From: Nitrosomonadales bacterium | Lineage (GTDB): Bacteria > Pseudomonadota > Gammaproteobacteria > Burkholderiales > Gallionellaceae | Assembly: GCA_016218415.1 (NCBI GenBank) | Contig: JACRED010000039.1 | Location: forward strand, 1 to 64,000 | Length of the DNA stretch: 64,000 nt | Reading direction: 5' to 3' | Shown: in pieces, positions 28,469 to 36,569 of the stretch | How positions within the stretch are numbered: position 1 is the stretch's first letter | Layout: each line of letters begins with the position of its first letter | The notes under the pieces: generated by a model | Databases searched by the model: none | The model's input: the letters and a program-made list of their open reading frames with translations, nothing else | What the model was told of the DNA's origin: nothing | Position numbers and translations under genes: made by a program

Positions 28469-29689
28469 ATGAGCAAGAAAATACAAACTCCAGAAAACTC
28501 GACCCCTGCGGATTTTTCGTGGGCAAGAGATTCCGGGTTTGCCCCCCCCAAACATGCTGCGGGCACCTCTTCTGACAAAACGCTCGCTCAAGCGAGCGAT
28601 CTGCAACCGCTGCTGGAAGAATTGCTTGAAACCCTGCTGGTTGCGGTGGATGCGAGCGCCGGAATGATCCGGGTTATCCCTCGCCACGGCCATGTACTGC
28701 AATCCATCAGTGCGATTGGTCTGCCCCCCGAACTCCAGGAAGCCGGGCACTCACCCGATATACCTTGCAAACGACCCTGGAATACCGCGCCCGGACGCGG
28801 CATTTATGCCGGTGATATCTGCTCATGCGACGCGACACCGGATTGCCCCTATGCAGGCTACCCGTTTCAATCAGTCATCAGTGTATCGATCGAAAACGAA
28901 CATGCGCCTGAAGATACTGCCGGAATGCTCACTTTGTTTTTCAATCGCCCCTCACCGGCAGATGATCGCCTCTCAAGAACAGTTCTGTCATTCGCGCGCC
29001 TGATAGGCTCCGTCGTTGAACACAACAAATCCAGCCGGGATGCGAAGCGTGCCGACCTGCTGGCCGAGCGACAGGCGATCGCAAACGAAATCCACGATTC
29101 CCTCGCGCAAACCCTGGTCTATACGAGGATGCGCACCAGCTTGCTGCTCGAATCCATACGCACCCGCAACGAGCGGATGTCCGCCAAGTGCGCGCACGAT
29201 ATCGATGAAGCCCTGGAGATTGGCCAGAAAACCGTGCGCGAACTGATCACGGATTTCCGTTGCGCGATGGACCCGGCAGGCCTGTTCCATGCGCTGCAGA
29301 ACCTGACGGATCAGTTTTGCCAGCGCAATGAGATCGCGCTCGAATACATCAATCGCGTCGCGCATCTGGAATTGCCGCTCGAATATGAAATCCAGATATT
29401 CCACATCGCGCAGGAAGCGCTGGCCAATATCGCCACCCATTCGGGTGCTTCCCATGCCCGCCTGATCGTGGATTTTTACGACGATCACTACATCTTCACG
29501 ATCAAGGATAATGGCAGCGGCGGATGCACGTTCACACCGGTCGAGGGACACTATGGCATGATGATCATGCGCGAACGGGCGCAACGCATCGGGGGGGAAA
29601 TAAACGTGAAAAGTTCAAAAGGGTTCGGCACGCATGTGCAATTATCCTTCCCCAGACCGGGGGCGGATTGGAGAAAGAATAATGAGTGA
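28469..29689 (+). CDS. Cytoplasmic NarX/NreB-type histidine kinase (GAF-HisKA_3-HATPase)
   Basis: 406 residues without membrane segments. A GAF-like sensor (about 45-190) has four cysteines (C100, C118, C120, C126; segment DICSCDATPDCPY). A HisKA_3 dimerisation helix with the phospho-accepting His at about 209 (AIANEIHDSLAQTL) and a short HATPase_c domain (about 300-400; HIAQEALANIATHS, DNGSGG) follow. The kinase belongs to the NarX/LiaS group and is paired with a NarL-type regulator whose ATG lies 8 bases inside its 3' end. The cysteine cluster could bind a metal, Fe-S cluster or haem, or act as a thiol switch; that is inference. Related cysteine clusters occur in NarX/NarQ central modules and NreB. 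Confidence 0.88.
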   Translation: MSKKIQTPENSTPADFSWARDSGFAPPKHAAGTSSDKTLAQASDLQPLLEELLETLLVAVDASAGMIRVIPRHGHVLQSISAIGLPPELQEAGHSPDIPCKRPWNTAPGRGIYAGDICSCDATPDCPYAGYPFQSVISVSIENEHAPEDTAGMLTLFFNRPSPADDRLSRTVLSFARLIGSVVEHNKSSRDAKRADLLAERQAIANEIHDSLAQTLVYTRMRTSLLLESIRTRNERMSAKCAHDIDEALEIGQKTVRELITDFRCAMDPAGLFHALQNLTDQFCQRNEIALEYINRVAHLELPLEYEIQIFHIAQEALANIATHSGASHARLIVDFYDDHYIFTIKDNGSGGCTFTPVEGHYGMMIMRERAQRIGGEINVKSSKGFGTHVQLSFPRPGADWRKNNE

Positions 29690-30353
29690 AAAGCTGAAAG
29701 TAGTTCTGGTTGACGATCAAAACCTGTGCCGCAGCGGACTGAGCGAACTGCTTTCCAGTTGTTACGGCTTTGCGGTACTGGGCGCCACCGGCAGCGTCGA
29801 CGGCTTGCGCGAATTATTGCGCAAGCAGCCCGATCTGTTGATCATGGATTTGCGCATGAAACCGATGGATGGCCTGTCCATGCTGGAGCATATCCGCAGG
29901 GAAGGATGCACGATACCGGCCGTGGTGTTGACCATGAGCGACTCCGAAGCGGACCTTTCAAATGCCATACGCGCCGGCGTACGCGGCTACCTGCTCAAGG
30001 ATATGGCGCCGGAAGATGTCGTAGACGCCATCCGCAGGGTGGCGGCGGGCGAACTGGTGGTCGCGCCCACGATGACCATCAAGATGATCGAGATGCTGCG
30101 CGGCGACCAGCCGGGAGAGGAACAAAAACACTCGCTCAAGCTGCTCACCGAACGCGAGCGCGAGATACTGCAACTGCTTTCGCGCGGGGAGAGCAACAAA
30201 GCCATCGCGCAGACCCTGTCGATCAGCTACGACACCGTCAAGCAGCATGTCCGCCATATCCTGACCAAACTCAACCTGTCCTCCAGGGTCAAGGCTGCGG
30301 TGTTGTTCACCGTCGAGCAGCAGACACAGAATGGCGACAGCAAATCCCGCTAA
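29682..30353 (+). CDS. NarL/FixJ-family response regulator
   Basis: 223 residues from the ATG at 29682, with GGAG 8 bases upstream and an ATGAGTGA overlap with the kinase gene. The receiver (about 5-120) has Asp-Asp near the N-terminus (VDDQN), the acceptor Asp in LLIMDLRMKPMDG and the conserved Lys in YLLKDM. A LuxR-type HTH (about 155-215; LTEREREILQLLSRGESNKAIAQ) follows. It should be phosphorylated by the adjacent kinase and bind DNA as a dimer. Targets are unknown; the divergent Sel1 gene and the downstream yceI gene are candidates by proximity only. Confidence 0.93.
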   Translation: MSEKLKVVLVDDQNLCRSGLSELLSSCYGFAVLGATGSVDGLRELLRKQPDLLIMDLRMKPMDGLSMLEHIRREGCTIPAVVLTMSDSEADLSNAIRAGVRGYLLKDMAPEDVVDAIRRVAAGELVVAPTMTIKMIEMLRGDQPGEEQKHSLKLLTEREREILQLLSRGESNKAIAQTLSISYDTVKQHVRHILTKLNLSSRVKAAVLFTVEQQTQNGDSKSR

Positions 30354-30467
30354 CCCTCTACCCGGATGAAGCCGTTCTTTACAGAACCATCATCCATTGC
30401 TACGCTGGGCGTCCATCAAACGTCCGTTGCATTTTTCAATCAGGCTTTAACCACGAAAGGAACGACC

Positions 30468-31031
30468 ATGCGCAATTCGTTATACATCGCTCTCGCCGTC
30501 GCATTACCTTTACAGGCACTGGCCGCAGACAACTACACGATAGATCCGGCCCACACCTATCCGCATTTCAGCATCAACCACCTGGGCTTTTCGACCATGC
30601 AAGGCCGCTTCGACAGAACCAGCGGAAAAGTGACGCTGGATCGGGCGGCCAAAATCGGATCGGTGGAGATCGCGATCGAATCCGCCTCGATCAGCACCGG
30701 CTTCGCCAAGCGCGACGATCACCTGAAATCTCCGGATTTTTTCAACGCGGCCGAATTTCCGACCATCAGCTACAAATCCACCGCATTCAATTTCAAGGGC
30801 GATACGCCAGCCAGCGTGGACGGAAACCTGACGATACTGGGCGTCACCAAACCGGTCACCCTGACGATAGACGCTTTTAACTGCGGCACCAATCCGATGA
30901 GCAAGAAATATGAATGCGGCGCCGCTGCCAGCGCACAGATCAAACGCTCCGACTTTGGCGTCAAATACGGCCTGCCCGCAGTGGGCGACGATGTCAAACT
31001 GGTGTTCGAAATCGAAGCCATCAAGGACTGA
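30468..31031 (+). CDS. YceI-family periplasmic protein
   Basis: 187 residues from the ATG preceded by AAAGGA (a longer frame upstream lacks support). The signal peptide is cleaved near ALA-ADN (about 20). The mature part is a YceI lipocalin-like barrel with the hallmark YTIDPAHTYPHFSINHLGFSTMQGRF, plus GVTKPVTLTI. Family members bind isoprenoid or polyprenyl lipids and are often induced by base or osmotic stress. The gene follows the NarL-like regulator by 114 bases and is closed by a strong terminator. Confidence 0.92.
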   Translation: MRNSLYIALAVALPLQALAADNYTIDPAHTYPHFSINHLGFSTMQGRFDRTSGKVTLDRAAKIGSVEIAIESASISTGFAKRDDHLKSPDFFNAAEFPTISYKSTAFNFKGDTPASVDGNLTILGVTKPVTLTIDAFNCGTNPMSKKYECGAAASAQIKRSDFGVKYGLPAVGDDVKLVFEIEAIKD

Positions 31032-31048
31032 TTCCAGGTGGCACAATA

Positions 31049-31079
31049 AAAAGGCAGTCCTCCCGGACTGCCTTTTTTA
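31049..31079. terminator. Rho-independent terminator shared by yceI and amt
   Basis: The stem AAAAGGCAGTCC/GGACTGCCTTTT is flanked by A on the left and T on the right, so it can work in both directions between the convergent genes. Confidence 0.9.
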
Positions 31080-31098
31080 CGCCCGCACAAAACCCGCC

Positions 31099-32310
31099 TT
31101 ACCAGCCGGATTCCCGTTCAGGCGTAGCGGTGATTTTGTGGATGCTGAGATCGGCGCCGTTGAATTCCTCTTCCGGGTCGAGGCGGATGCCCACCATTTG
31201 CCTGATCGCGCCGTAGACCAGAAAACCGCCGCCCAGCGCGATGCCTATGCCCATCAGCGTGCCGATGAGTTGCGCCATCAAACTGACGCCACCCAGACCG
31301 CCGAACGCTTTCATCCCGAAGATGCCCGCCGCGATGCCGCCCCATGCGCCGCACAGGCCGTGCAGCGGCCACACGCCGAGCACGTCGTCTATCTTCCAGC
31401 GGTTCTGCGTCAGCGTGAACATCCACACGAACAGACCGCCCGCGATGCCGCCGGTGAACAGCGCACCGATGGGGTGCATCAGGTCGGAACCGGCGCACAC
31501 CGCCACCAGCCCGGCCAGCGGGCCGTTATGCACGAAGCCGGGGTCGTTCCTGCCCGCCCACAGCGCGACCAGCGTGCCGCCCACCATCGCCATCAGCGAG
31601 TTGACCGCGACCAGTCCGCTGATCTTGTCTATGGTCTGCGCGCTCATCACGTTGAAGCCGAACCAGCCCACGGTGAGTATCCACGCGCCCAGCGCGAGGA
31701 AAGGAATGCTGGATGGAGGGTGCGCGGAGATGCGCCCTTCCTTGCTGTAGCGGCCGCGCCGCGCGCCAAGCAGCAGCACCGCCGCAAGACCGATCCAGCC
31801 GCCCACCGCATGCACCACCACGGAACCGGCGAAGTCGTGGAACTCTGCACCGAACGTGGCATTCAGCCAGTCCTGCACGCCGAACCGGTGGTTCCAGGCA
31901 ATGCCCTCGAAGAACGGGTAGACGAAACCGACCAACACGAAGGTCGCAGCCAGCATCGGATTGAAGCGCGCGCGCTCCGCCACACCGCCCGAAACGATGG
32001 CGGGAATCGCGGCGGCAAAGGTCAGCAGGAAGAAAAACTTCACCAGCTCATAACCGTTTTTCTGCGCCAGATCTTCCGCGCCGGTGAAGAAGTTGACGCC
32101 GTAAGCGATGCCGTAGCCGATGAAAAAATACGCCAGCGTGGAAATGGCGAAATCGGTGAGGATTTTCACCAGCGCGTTCACCTGATTCTTTTTGCGCACC
32201 GTGCCCAGTTCCAGAAACGCGAAGCCCGCGTGCATCGCCAGCACCATGACGGCACCGAGCAGAATGAACAGCGCATCGCTGCCCGCTTTCAGGTTACCCA
32301 AGTTTTCCAT
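31099..32310 (-). CDS. amt: Ammonium transporter (Amt/MEP/Rh family)
   Basis: 403 residues with about 11 membrane spans. Family marks visible are FLELGTVRKKNQVNALVKI, the pore region DFAGSVVVHAVGGW (signature His) and the second pore His in LHGLCGAWGG. It moves ammonium across the inner membrane. The N-terminus lacks an evident signal peptide of the AmtB kind. It is not followed by glnK, unlike the usual glnK-amtB pair. A consensus-grade sigma-54 promoter and an NtrC-type dyad lie upstream, so expression is probably induced by nitrogen limitation through the GlnD-PII-NtrBC cascade. Confidence 0.95.
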   Translation of the reverse strand: MENLGNLKAGSDALFILLGAVMVLAMHAGFAFLELGTVRKKNQVNALVKILTDFAISTLAYFFIGYGIAYGVNFFTGAEDLAQKNGYELVKFFFLLTFAAAIPAIVSGGVAERARFNPMLAATFVLVGFVYPFFEGIAWNHRFGVQDWLNATFGAEFHDFAGSVVVHAVGGWIGLAAVLLLGARRGRYSKEGRISAHPPSSIPFLALGAWILTVGWFGFNVMSAQTIDKISGLVAVNSLMAMVGGTLVALWAGRNDPGFVHNGPLAGLVAVCAGSDLMHPIGALFTGGIAGGLFVWMFTLTQNRWKIDDVLGVWPLHGLCGAWGGIAAGIFGMKAFGGLGGVSLMAQLIGTLMGIGIALGGGFLVYGAIRQMVGIRLDPEEEFNGADLSIHKITATPERESGW

Positions 32311-32345
32311 GCATTACCTCTGATTGAAGACGAACCGAAGAAATG

Positions 32346-32361
32346 AGCAATTCCCGTACCA
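32346..32361 (-). promoter_or_regulatory. Sigma-54 (RpoN) promoter of amt
   Basis: Read on the minus strand: TGGTACGGGAATTGCT, which matches the TGGYACRNNNNTTGCW consensus at every defined position (GG at -24, GC at -12). The distance to the amt ATG leaves a leader of roughly 25 bases. Confidence 0.85.
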
Positions 32362-32423
32362 AATATGCCGACCTTGATTTATATGGCGATTTTTTTAACA
32401 GGGTAATAAGATCGCCTCGCCGA

Positions 32424-32440
32424 TGCACAGTCCTTGTGCA
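32424..32440. promoter_or_regulatory. NtrC-type enhancer site upstream of amt
   Basis: TGCACAGTCCTTGTGCA is a 17-base dyad fitting the NtrC consensus TGCAC-N7-GTGCA. It lies about 75 bases upstream of the sigma-54 element, a usual enhancer distance. A half-site TGCACTATTAT follows at 32454-32464, about three helical turns away, allowing cooperative binding. Confidence 0.75.
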
Positions 32441-32514
32441 CCAGAACTTTTCATGCACTATTATAGGGCGGCCATCCGTTTCATTTGATTCAGGACACTT
32501 ATGTCTCGGATGCC

Positions 32515-35500
32515 TCACGCATCCCCGGTGTGCCCATTCCTGCTCCTGACGAATTCCAGGAATTGTTCGGCGGGAAGAGCTTTGCTGAAATAATACCCCT
32601 GCACCTCATCGCAACCTTGCAGGCTCAAAAATGATAATTGATCGGCTGTTTCCACCCCCTCGGCTATGGTGCGCAGTCCCAGGCTGCTCGCCAGATGTAT
32701 GATCGCGGTGATTATCGCCTTGTCTTCAGGGTCGCCGCTGAGGTCCCGGACAAATGACTGGTCTATCTTGAGCTTGTACACCTTGAATTTCTTCAGATAA
32801 CTCAGACTTGAATATCCGGTGCCGAAGTCGTCGATGGACATGCGGATACCCCTCATATGCAACGCGTCCATCACCGCTATCGCCCCCAGCGGGTCATGCA
32901 TGGCCACGGCCTCGGTCAGTTCCAGCTCCAAGTGTTCGTGCGGCAGTTGCACCTCGTCGAGGATACCGGTAACCAGGTCGGAAATATTGGGCTGGCGGAA
33001 CTGCACGGCCGACAGGTTGACCGCCATCACCAGGTGGGGAAGACCGTCATCCATCCATTCTTTCACTTGCCTGACCGCTGTTCGCAACACCCATTCGCCT
33101 ATCGGAATGATCAGGCCGCTTTCTTCCGCGACCGGGATAAACTCGACGGGGGAAATCATGCCCAGTTCCGGGTGTCGCCAGCGCAGCAAGGCTTCCGCGC
33201 CGACGATATGCCCGTCCTGTACGGAAAATTGCGGCTGGTAATGCAGTTGCAACTCATTGCGGGCAAGCGCATAGCGCAACGCATTCACCAGAAGCAGAGT
33301 GCGGGCGGATTTTTCCTGCATCGCGGGCGTGTAGAAACGGAAGTTGTTGCGGCCATCCTGCTTGGCGCGATACATGGCCGAATCGGCATTTTTGGACAGC
33401 GACTCGAGCGTTTCACCGTCATTCGGATAGATGGCTATACCGATGGAGGCCGTGGAGATCAATTCGTGCTGTTCGGCCATAAAGGGAGCGGAAATCGCCT
33501 CGGACAGCTTGGCGGCAACACGAGCGGCGCCATTCGAATCGGTGCCCGGCAATATCAGGATGTACTCGTCCCCACCCAGCCGCGCCACCGTATCTTCATC
33601 GCGCAAGACACCCTTGATTCGCACAGCCACTTCTTGCAGCAACTGGTCGCCAATCGTGTGCCCCAGCGTGTCATTGATATGCTTGAAATGATCCAGGTCG
33701 ACAAACATCACTGCCAGGCTGTCCCCGCTGCGTTGCGCCAGGCTCAGCGAAAACTTGAAGTGATCGTTGAGCAGGGTGCGGTTGGGCAAGCCGGTCAATT
33801 GATCGAAATGCGCCAGCCTGTCGATGCGCTCCTGCGCTGCTTTCCTCTCGGTAACATCTTCCTCGATCGCCAGGTAGTTGCTTATCCGTCCGTCAGCCTG
33901 ACGCACCGGGGAGACGAATACCGCATTGTTGTATTCACTTCCATCCTTGCGGCGGTTGAGAAATTCGCCGTGCCAGACATCTCCGCGAATCAGGTGTGCC
34001 CACATGTCCTCATAGACCGACTGGGGCGTCTTGCCGGATTGCAGGATACGCGGGTTCTTGCCTATCATTTCGTCGTGCGTATATCCGGTCACTCTGGTAA
34101 AACCCGAGTTGACGTATTCAATATTGGCATCCATATCCGTGATCAGGATGGCGTTCGGACTCTGCTCAACGGCCAGCGAGAGTTTTTGCAGCGAATTCAG
34201 GGCCTGGGCGCGCTGGGCATCATTGGCAAAGTTTTCGATCGCATAATTGATATCCGATGACATTTCCATCAGCAATTTTCGTGACTCCATATCGAAGGCG
34301 CTGAACTGGTCCGAATATATCGTCAGCGATCCAACCGGCGCGCCATTCCGGAACAATGGGAAAGACGCCGAGACCAGCCACCCGTATTTTGCCCCGCGGT
34401 CATGCCACAGCGCGGTCGCGGGATCATGCTGAAAATCGTTACACCAGTATGGCTTCCCCTCGCGAATCGCAATTCCGGTTGGGCCATGACTGTGCGGATC
34501 ATCCGGGTCTACCGAAATGTTCAGCCCTTCAAGATATTCCCTGCCTTCGCCAAATGCGGCCACCGGCACGACTCGCTTGTCGCGGTCATTCACCATGCCG
34601 ATCCATGCCATTTTCATGCCGCCCTGCTGCACCACGATCCTGCAAATGACCGAGAACAATTCATCCTCGCTGCCGGCGCGCACGATAGCCTCGTTGCACT
34701 GGCTCAGGGCGGCATAGAGCTTGTTGAGTCGGTGGATCTGATTCTGCAGTTGATTGAAGGCCTCCAGCAATTTCCCGATCTCGTCACGGCGTCGCACAGG
34801 TAGCGCCTGTAGCGGCGACTTGCCAAACGCCATGTTGCGCAATTCCTCGGTAGTTCTCCCGACCACACTCAATTGGGTCCGCATCATCCACCATAACAGC
34901 AGGCCAACGACCAGCAGCAACAGCGCTGCGCCGGCATAGACCTGGCCTTCCAGATGATAGATCGGCACAAATGCTTCATCGGCCGGCAGGATTCCGATGA
35001 TCACCCAGCGCCCATCCAGGATGTACTGGTCCGAAACCAGCACCGGATCACCCTGCGGATCTTCGATGATTGCACTGATGCTGACCCCGTCGTTGACGAA
35101 GCGCGCCAGATGGCTGACTTCCTCCTGATCAAGCGGCTTCAGCGTGTGCTTGTCCATGGAATCGCCGATGATGATCCCGTGCGCTTTTGAGACCAGCAGG
35201 AACTGGCCGGTCCTTCCCATACTGACAAATTTCCTGTCGAAAAAAATGCCATCGGAAAGCGACATGAAACCGGTCAGCACGCCGACCACTTCACCCTGAC
35301 TGCTCTTGACAGGAACCGAAATGGCGACACCGGGTTGCAGCGTGTAGCGCCCGATGCGCGGCTTGCCGATAGCGGGAAGCCCGGTAGCCATCACCTCCTT
35401 GAAATACTCGAGTTCCCGAAAATCGCCGGTGGCACGACCGGACACCACAGGGTAATCCGCCACACCGTAGCCATCCCTGTCGATAACGACCAGGCCATTC

Positions 35501-35811
35501 GGAAACAGCCGGACAGCCGCTATGCGCTCCTTGAGATAGTCCCGGACAGCAGTCCGGTCCCCGATGCGCTCGGACGGGAAGGACCTGGCCAGATCCTGCA
35601 AAGAACCGATGCGCAGCTCTATCCGCTGTTCAAGGCTGTGCGCCACATTGTTCACCGAGGACATCTGCTGATCCAGCAACGTCTCAGCCAGGTTGCTTTC
35701 AAGCGAGGCCGTGAGCACATAAATCAGCGGCATCAAGGCGCAGAGCAGGGTCAGCACTCCGGTCAGCGCGGCCTTGTTTGCAAGGGAGAGCGATTTCAAG
35801 TACTCCATCAT
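32515..35811 (-). CDS. Membrane-bound Cache-HAMP-GAF-PAS-GGDEF-EAL protein
   Basis: 1098 residues from the ATG before MEYLKSLSLANKAAL (35811; 35808 also possible). TM1 (about 12-32) and TM2 (about 292-312) enclose a double-Cache-type periplasmic sensor. HAMP (about 313-365), GAF (about 385-530), PAS (about 540-655), GGDEF (about 665-825, motif GGDEY) and EAL (about 840-1090, motif EALLRW) follow. The EAL part keeps AVNLS, DDFGTGYSSL, KIDQSF and AEGVE, so phosphodiesterase activity is likely. GGDEY usually still permits cyclase activity. It senses a small periplasmic ligand and sets local c-di-GMP. Its PAS is strikingly similar to one PAS of the hybrid kinase at 3982-9216. Confidence 0.92.
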   Translation of the reverse strand: MMEYLKSLSLANKAALTGVLTLLCALMPLIYVLTASLESNLAETLLDQQMSSVNNVAHSLEQRIELRIGSLQDLARSFPSERIGDRTAVRDYLKERIAAVRLFPNGLVVIDRDGYGVADYPVVSGRATGDFRELEYFKEVMATGLPAIGKPRIGRYTLQPGVAISVPVKSSQGEVVGVLTGFMSLSDGIFFDRKFVSMGRTGQFLLVSKAHGIIIGDSMDKHTLKPLDQEEVSHLARFVNDGVSISAIIEDPQGDPVLVSDQYILDGRWVIIGILPADEAFVPIYHLEGQVYAGAALLLLVVGLLLWWMMRTQLSVVGRTTEELRNMAFGKSPLQALPVRRRDEIGKLLEAFNQLQNQIHRLNKLYAALSQCNEAIVRAGSEDELFSVICRIVVQQGGMKMAWIGMVNDRDKRVVPVAAFGEGREYLEGLNISVDPDDPHSHGPTGIAIREGKPYWCNDFQHDPATALWHDRGAKYGWLVSASFPLFRNGAPVGSLTIYSDQFSAFDMESRKLLMEMSSDINYAIENFANDAQRAQALNSLQKLSLAVEQSPNAILITDMDANIEYVNSGFTRVTGYTHDEMIGKNPRILQSGKTPQSVYEDMWAHLIRGDVWHGEFLNRRKDGSEYNNAVFVSPVRQADGRISNYLAIEEDVTERKAAQERIDRLAHFDQLTGLPNRTLLNDHFKFSLSLAQRSGDSLAVMFVDLDHFKHINDTLGHTIGDQLLQEVAVRIKGVLRDEDTVARLGGDEYILILPGTDSNGAARVAAKLSEAISAPFMAEQHELISTASIGIAIYPNDGETLESLSKNADSAMYRAKQDGRNNFRFYTPAMQEKSARTLLLVNALRYALARNELQLHYQPQFSVQDGHIVGAEALLRWRHPELGMISPVEFIPVAEESGLIIPIGEWVLRTAVRQVKEWMDDGLPHLVMAVNLSAVQFRQPNISDLVTGILDEVQLPHEHLELELTEAVAMHDPLGAIAVMDALHMRGIRMSIDDFGTGYSSLSYLKKFKVYKLKIDQSFVRDLSGDPEDKAIITAIIHLASSLGLRTIAEGVETADQLSFLSLQGCDEVQGYYFSKALPAEQFLEFVRSRNGHTGDA

Positions 35812-35988
35812 TTTCCAACAAACTCCATTTGACACTGCTCTATATGGTGCAGGTCTACCTTGCCTGGCGGGCAGTGTATGCGAATCCGGCATTGATTCCA
35901 ACCGAACAACAGGCCGGTTCTCCAGTGACGATCGGACTGGCGGTCAGCGACGGAATACCCGGCAACGCGCTGCCGCACGTTGATGACA

Positions 35989-36540
35989 TCACCTTCGCCA
36001 GGCCCGCTCTTTCAGCACCTTGTCCAGCCAGAATAATGCGAGTACGGTCTTGCTGTCGTTGATCCTGCCCAGCCTGATCCACTCCATCGCTTCGGAAACG
36101 GGCAGATCGAACACTTCGAGAAATTCGCCGTCGTCGAGCTGGCGTCCCCGGTGAGTTAGGCCGCGCGCCAGAAAATATTCCATGCGCTCGTCGGCATACC
36201 CGATACAGGGCCAGGTTGTGGCCAGATGAGTCCACTCGCGCGCGACATAGCCGGTTTCTTCAAGCAACTCGCGTTGGGCGCACAGCAGGATATCTTCGCC
36301 GCGATCGATCTTACCGGCGGGGATCTCGATGAACTCGCGCTGGGGCGCATAGCGGAACTGCCGCTCCAGCACCAGATTGCCATTGTCCAGAAGCGCCAGC
36401 ACTGCCACCGCGCCCGGATGCGCAATGTGCTCGCGCGTGCCGATGCTGCCGTCCGGCAGGCGTACCCTGTCCTTGAGCACCCTGATGAAATTGCCTTCAT
36501 AGACAACCTCAGAATCCAGGCGCGTTTCTTTCAAATCCAT
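35989..36540 (-). CDS. NUDIX hydrolase, ADP-ribose pyrophosphatase type
   Basis: 183 residues. The Nudix box is intact: GKIDRGEDILLCAQRELLEETGY (about 82-104; key residues G, E, R, E, EE, G), with an upstream GAVAVLALL strand and EFIEIPAGKI typical of the NudF/ADP-ribose group. It hydrolyses nucleoside diphosphate sugars such as ADP-ribose to AMP and a sugar phosphate. The start at 36540 has GGAGGG at good spacing; an ATG at 36573 overlaps the upstream stop as ATGA but has no such site. It is probably co-transcribed with the membrane protein gene before it. Confidence 0.9.
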   Translation of the reverse strand: MDLKETRLDSEVVYEGNFIRVLKDRVRLPDGSIGTREHIAHPGAVAVLALLDNGNLVLERQFRYAPQREFIEIPAGKIDRGEDILLCAQRELLEETGYVAREWTHLATTWPCIGYADERMEYFLARGLTHRGRQLDDGEFLEVFDLPVSEAMEWIRLGRINDSKTVLALFWLDKVLKERAWRR

Positions 36541-36569
36541 GTATTTTCCCTCCACCGTGCCGCGCGCGC

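Noticed and set aside
32294-32518. A 74-codon minus-strand frame between the GGDEF-EAL gene and amt
   Set aside because: It runs over the NtrC site and sigma-54 promoter, has no ribosome binding site and no recognisable domain.
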